From an uncultured Lachnospiraceae bacterium (GTDB lineage Bacteria > Bacillota > Clostridia > Lachnospirales > Lachnospiraceae): a DNA stretch of 64,000 nucleotides. Position 1 is the first letter of the stretch, and the number at the start of each line of letters is the position of its first letter. The position numbers were made by a program, and so were the translations under genes. Under the pieces are notes generated by a model. That model was not told the DNA's origin. It worked only from the letters and a program-made list of their open reading frames with translations, and ran no database searches. Below, one piece after another: positions 60,744-64,000 of the stretch. The DNA lies in assembly GCA_910585295.1 (NCBI GenBank), contig CAJUDE010000037.1, forward strand, positions 62,001 through 126,000, given 5' to 3'.

Positions 60744-62065
60744 ACGACCACCTCTCCTATCAAATCATATCCATATGCTCCCGTTACGTTTACCTTCACA
60801 AAGTCGCCAGTGACCAGCGTTTCCTCTGTATTTACAAAAATGTAGCCGTCAATTTCTGGCGCATCCCGGTAGGTCCTGCCTATATAGGCATTCTCCCCAT
60901 CTACCTTCCCTTCCACCATGACCCACAGCTCTTGCCCTGCCATCCCATCATTTTTATCAAAAATGATTTCCTCTTGCAGTTCCATAATTTCTTCTTTCCA
61001 GACAGATTTCTGGTACTCCTCTACCTGGTCTGGGAATTCCGCCGCAATTGTCCCTTCTTCTGGAGAATACGTGAACGCCCCTAGGCGGTCAAACTCCGCT
61101 TCATTGAGGAATTGCATTAATTCTTCATGCATTGGCTGGGTTTCCCCTGGGAAACCGCAAATCAACGTGGTACGAAGCGTAATGTCTGGGATTTCTTCTT
61201 TGAGGTATGCAATTTTCTGCCTTAATTCTTCCTTGGTTGTGCGCCGCCCCATCCGTTTTAAAAGGCCGTCGTTGATATGCTGGATTGGCATATCCAGGTA
61301 ATGGCATACTTTTTTGTTCCGTTTTATGGATTGGACCAGCTCACCATAAATTTCCTCTGGATAACAGTACAGGATGCGGATCCACTGGATCCCTGGGATT
61401 TTATTCAATTCATCCAGCAGCTTATGCAGGGATTTCTCCCCATACAGATCCACGCCATACAGCGTTGTCTCCTGCGCCACCAAGATCAATTCTTTTACCC
61501 CCTGGCTTGCAAATTCTTTTGCCTGCGCCAAAAGTTCTTCCATAGGGACGCTGCGGTAACGGCCGCGGATTTTTGGGATAATGCAGTATGTGCAGCATTT
61601 ATTGCACCCTTCTGCAATTTTCAAATGGGCATAATGCCCGCCTGTGGTCAGGGAACGCCTGGCATCCATTTGGGGCATCGTCCCTAAAGGCTGGTACAAT
61701 TCGTAAGGGTTCCCTTTTTGCGCCTCTTCCAATGCCGCTACAATCTCACCATAAGAATTAGTCCCAAGGACCGCGTCTACCTCCGGAATTTCCTTGATAA
61801 TCTCACTGCGGTAGCGCTCTGCCAGGCATCCAGTGACAATCAACGCCTTACAGCTTCCAGCATTCTTGTATTCGGCCATTTCCAGGATGGTATTGACGCT
61901 TTCCTCTTTTGCGTCATTGATAAAACAGCAGCTATTGATAATGATTGCCTGCGCTTTCCCTTCTTCATTGGTGAACGTATGCCCGGCGTCCCTTAACGCC
62001 CCGATCATATATTCCGTATCTACCAGGTTCTTGTCACATCCAAGTGACACAAACAAAATTTCCAT
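60740..62065 (-). CDS. rimO: Ribosomal protein S12 methylthiotransferase RimO
   Basis: RimO adds a methylthio group to Asp of S12. The 441-aa product has the N-terminal MTTase domain (FVSLGCDKNLVDTEYMIG), the radical SAM motif EGCNKCCTYCIIPKIRG, and the C-terminal TRAM domain. I start at ATG 62065 with GGAG 6 nt upstream; the open frame to 62143 only translates the GC-rich repeat (copy 3). pgsA is coupled downstream. Confidence 0.96.
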   Translation of the reverse strand: MEILFVSLGCDKNLVDTEYMIGALRDAGHTFTNEEGKAQAIIINSCCFINDAKEESVNTILEMAEYKNAGSCKALIVTGCLAERYRSEIIKEIPEVDAVLGTNSYGEIVAALEEAQKGNPYELYQPLGTMPQMDARRSLTTGGHYAHLKIAEGCNKCCTYCIIPKIRGRYRSVPMEELLAQAKEFASQGVKELILVAQETTLYGVDLYGEKSLHKLLDELNKIPGIQWIRILYCYPEEIYGELVQSIKRNKKVCHYLDMPIQHINDGLLKRMGRRTTKEELRQKIAYLKEEIPDITLRTTLICGFPGETQPMHEELMQFLNEAEFDRLGAFTYSPEEGTIAAEFPDQVEEYQKSVWKEEIMELQEEIIFDKNDGMAGQELWVMVEGKVDGENAYIGRTYRDAPEIDGYIFVNTEETLVTGDFVKVNVTGAYGYDLIGEVVV

Positions 62066-62113
62066 GTTTTCTCCATTCTCTTCCCTGTGGCAGGACGCTT
62101 GCCAGCGACAGGG

Positions 62114-62139
62114 CAAGCAGCCGCGCCCTCGCGGGTATT
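62114..62139 (-). repeat. GC-rich intergenic repeat, partial copy 3 (upstream of rimO)
   Basis: Read on the - strand this segment is AATACCCGCGAGGGCGCGGCTGCTTG-like. It matches the core of copy 1 before aroB (26217-26243) with only three mismatches. Only the core is conserved. It lies 48 nt before rimO in the same orientation to the gene as copy 1. Confidence 0.65.
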
Positions 62140-62163
62140 CCATTGTAAAACTTTAATATAAGA

Positions 62164-62241
62164 TTACCACACCATCCTGCAACTTCTCAGGACAGTGTGG
62201 TAAAATATCCATACTTATGGAGCCTTCCTGGCTCCACAAGG
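62164..62241 (-). terminator. Two hairpins after rpoZ
   Basis: TGGAGCC/GGCTCCA (62218-62224 with 62230-62236) lies just past rpoZ. A longer one follows: TTACCACAC (62164-62172) with GTGTGGTAA (62195-62203), extended inward by TCCTG/CAGGA. T-runs are short. Together they probably end the yicC-gmk-rpoZ transcript before rimO. Confidence 0.55.
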
Positions 62242-62248
62242 TACGTTC

Positions 62249-62548
62249 TTAGATTTCCGTATCCTCATCAAAATCCCCGTCTAATCCTTCTTCTGGCTTT
62301 TCTTCCAAATTTTCTTCTTCCCCTACAATTTTGACCTTGCTGTTGTACAGCTCTTCCACTGCAATGGAAAATGGCTTTTTGTTGGAGGGGTTGTCTATCA
62401 AAGGTTCTTCTCCCCCAATAATCTGCCTTGCCCTCTTTGCAGTTGCAAGGACAATAGAGTAACGGCTGTTCACAACTGGCTCCTCACCAATTTCAACATC
62501 GCTGTTCACAACCTTCATTAAATCTGTGTAAGATGGATGCAGCATCAT
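62249..62548 (-). CDS. rpoZ: RNA polymerase omega subunit
   Basis: Omega helps assemble RNA polymerase. The ~99-aa product has the family blocks YTDLMKVVNSDVEIGEEP, SRYSIVLATAKRARQII and a C-terminal acidic tail. Several in-frame ATGs cluster at the start; 62548 is 10 nt after AGGAG. It follows gmk, overlapping at the frame start. Confidence 0.93.
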   Translation of the reverse strand: MMLHPSYTDLMKVVNSDVEIGEEPVVNSRYSIVLATAKRARQIIGGEEPLIDNPSNKKPFSIAVEELYNSKVKIVGEEENLEEKPEEGLDGDFDEDTEI

Positions 62549-62553
62549 AATTA

Positions 62554-63192
62554 TCATTCTCCTTTCACAAAGCTTTCCAGCTCTGCCTTTATTGATGTAA
62601 TTAATGCATGGTTCCTTGCCGCACGGGCATGTTCATTCTGTATGATTTCATGAACCTGCTGGACGCATGCATCCAGCGAGCCATTTACAATTAAGTAGTC
62701 ATACTTGTGGGCATACTGGGCTTCCTGGCAGGCGCGGCTTAAACGTGAGGCAACCGTAGCCTCATCTTCTGTCCCACGCTCCATTAGCCGCCTTTTTAAC
62801 TCTGCCGCGCTTGGCGGCGTAACAAAAAGCAGCAAGGCGCCAGGGTAAGATTCCTTCACCTTCCATGCCCCATGGACTTCTATTTCAAGGATAACATCTT
62901 TCCCTTGCCCTAACTGCTGTACAACATAATCCTTAGGAGTCCCATAATAGTGGTCGACATACTGGGCATATTCAATCAATGCGCCTTTTGCTATCATGGA
63001 TTCAAATTCTTCCTGCGACACAAAGAAATACTCCCTCCCATGCGCTTCCTCCTGCCTGGGCGCCCTGGTAGTCGCTGATATGCTCAATGCATAGGCATCC
63101 GGGTACTCTGCCAGCAGCCGTTTCATTATGGTCCCTTTCCCTGCACCAGAGAAACCGGAAATAATAATTAAAATTCCTGTTCTGTCTTTCAT
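62554..63192 (-). CDS. gmk: Guanylate kinase
   Basis: Gmk phosphorylates GMP to GDP. The 212-aa product has the P-loop ISGFSGAGKGTIMKRL, GMP-binding SISATTRAPRQEE and REYFFVSQEEFE, and VDHYYGTPKDYV. It lies between yicC and rpoZ, the standard position. Confidence 0.97.
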   Translation of the reverse strand: MKDRTGILIIISGFSGAGKGTIMKRLLAEYPDAYALSISATTRAPRQEEAHGREYFFVSQEEFESMIAKGALIEYAQYVDHYYGTPKDYVVQQLGQGKDVILEIEVHGAWKVKESYPGALLLFVTPPSAAELKRRLMERGTEDEATVASRLSRACQEAQYAHKYDYLIVNGSLDACVQQVHEIIQNEHARAARNHALITSIKAELESFVKGE

Positions 63193-63222
63193 ATGCGCCT
63201 GCTTTCTGCCTGGGCCAGTCCC

Positions 63223-64000
63223 CTACTCTATATTTTGGATCTGTTCCCGGACTTTCTCAATATCTGTTTTCAAATTAATGGCAATGTCAGAGACGGTAAG
63301 GTCATTTGCCTTGGAAAGTATGGTATTTGCCTCCCGGTTCATTTCCTGGGCAATAAAATCCAGCTTCCTGCCTACGCTGCCCCCCATGGCCAGCGTATCC
63401 TTGGTGCTTGCAATATGGCTCTTTAGGCGCACTGTCTCTTCATCTGTGCAAATCCGGTCTGCAAAAATGGTGACTTCCGTCAAGATCCGGCTCTCATCTG
63501 CCTGGGCGCCTGCCAAAAGCTCATTCACTTTATCTGTCAGCTTTTGTCGGTACTCGCTTAAAATCTCAGGGGAACGTTTTTCAATCTGCCCCACATACCC
63601 TGACATTGCATCCAACTTCCCAAACAAGTCATTTCGCAGCTTCTCCCCTTCCTGCACCCTGGATTCCACAAACTGCTCTGCGGCGCCTGTCACTGCCCGT
63701 TCCAAAACCTTCCAGAGTTCCTTTTCATCCAGCGTCCGCGCTTCCATGGTAATGACTTCTGGACGTTTGGAAAGCTCACAGGCATCCAACGCAAACGGGA
63801 TGGAAAATTCATCTGCAGCTTGGCGGATATATTTGACATATTCCTCCGCCAGGCCATGGTTGTATTTCAAATTTATCTGGTTTTCCGTAAAATCTTCATA
63901 ATTGATATAGACGTCCACTTTGCCGCGCTGGACATAATCTTTCAGGAGATTGCGGATTGCATTTTCAAAAGAATATAATTTCTTTGGCATCTTAATGGCA
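63223..64000 (-). CDS. yicC: YicC/YloC family endoribonuclease, 5'-truncated by window edge
   Basis: The visible 259 residues are the bulk of the protein: KLYSFENAIRNLLKDYVQRG, KVDVYINYE and the C-terminal SIGRKL-type block GGSVGRKLDFIAQEMNREAN, SDIAINLKTDIEKVREQIQN. The frame stays open to base 64000 (reading AIK before the first visible Met), so the true start, roughly 35-40 residues earlier, lies outside. YicC-type proteins cleave RNA. gmk begins 30 nt after the stop. Confidence 0.93.
   Translation of the reverse strand, partial: AIKMPKKLYSFENAIRNLLKDYVQRGKVDVYINYEDFTENQINLKYNHGLAEEYVKYIRQAADEFSIPFALDACELSKRPEVITMEARTLDEKELWKVLERAVTGAAEQFVESRVQEGEKLRNDLFGKLDAMSGYVGQIEKRSPEILSEYRQKLTDKVNELLAGAQADESRILTEVTIFADRICTDEETVRLKSHIASTKDTLAMGGSVGRKLDFIAQEMNREANTILSKANDLTVSDIAINLKTDIEKVREQIQNIE

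Noticed and set aside
62066..62143. N-terminal extension of RimO
   Set aside because: It encodes the GC-rich repeat, and the family N-terminus begins at 62065.
63128..63901. Long + strand frame opposite yicC and the gmk start
   Set aside because: Serine-rich shadow of yicC, with no ribosome site or homology.
1..64000. CRISPR arrays, tRNA or rRNA genes, insertion sequences, prophage
   Set aside because: No regularly spaced repeats, clover-leaf candidates, transposases or phage structural genes were seen on either strand.

Overview
The window is a gene-dense chromosomal segment from a Gram-positive anaerobe, most likely a member of the Lachnospiraceae/Clostridia. This rests on gene order and protein type: rplU-prp-rpmA with the long L27 N-terminus, paired TIGR03960/TIGR03936 proteins followed by RNase E/G, a yneA-like gene divergent from lexA, minCDE together with mreBCD, a YlbJ-type sporulation membrane protein, short HisG with HisZ, and a YlmE-SepF-YlmH cluster. 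I see no rRNA, tRNA, CRISPR array, transposase or prophage. The first and last genes run off the window edges.

Regions 1-33000 are mostly on the + strand. They hold an FAD oxidoreductase (partial), mutS, a three-gene AT-rich cassette (172-aa unknown protein, DUF262 protein, HEPN RNase-like protein), mutL-miaA, a methionine gamma-lyase-like PLP enzyme, and a long cell-shape/division unit (radC, mreBCD, PBP2, minCDE, rodA, mgsA, a D-Ala-D-Ala carboxypeptidase lipoprotein). A second division-linked cluster follows (HlyD-like, ylmE, sepF, ylmH, aroB, lspA, rluD). Then come a cytidylate-kinase-like gene, a convergent tyrosine recombinase, dtd, and the divergent yneA/lexA SOS pair.

Regions 33000-64000 are almost wholly on the - strand. 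In transcription order from the right edge they are yicC-gmk-rpoZ; rimO-pgsA-cinA-rsmD-coaD and a coiled-coil gene; pepD, an M23 peptidase, an RsuA-type pseudouridine synthase, DegV, an unknown charged protein and a HAD hydrolase; ygiQ, an RluA-type synthase and recU; the histidine operon hisZ-G-D-B-IE; a small membrane protein; then the ribosome/GTPase block TIGR03960, TIGR03936, rng, rplU, prp, rpmA, obgE, yhbY, nadD, yqeK, rsfS, which converges on lexA. ylbJ is the only + strand gene in this half.

The strongest candidate for an unusual system is the cassette between mutS and mutL (about 4090-6457). It has its own promoter, sits behind a terminator for mutS, is clearly poorer in G+C than its neighbours, and pairs a DUF262 (ParB-fold) protein without a visible nuclease domain with a HEPN protein that keeps the RNase motif. 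Other points worth attention are a HisIE protein with a HisF-like barrel lacking both catalytic aspartates, a MreB with altered phosphate loops, an RNase E/G that ends before its zinc link, a family of GC-rich intergenic repeats lying upstream of three genes, and several large inverted repeats.
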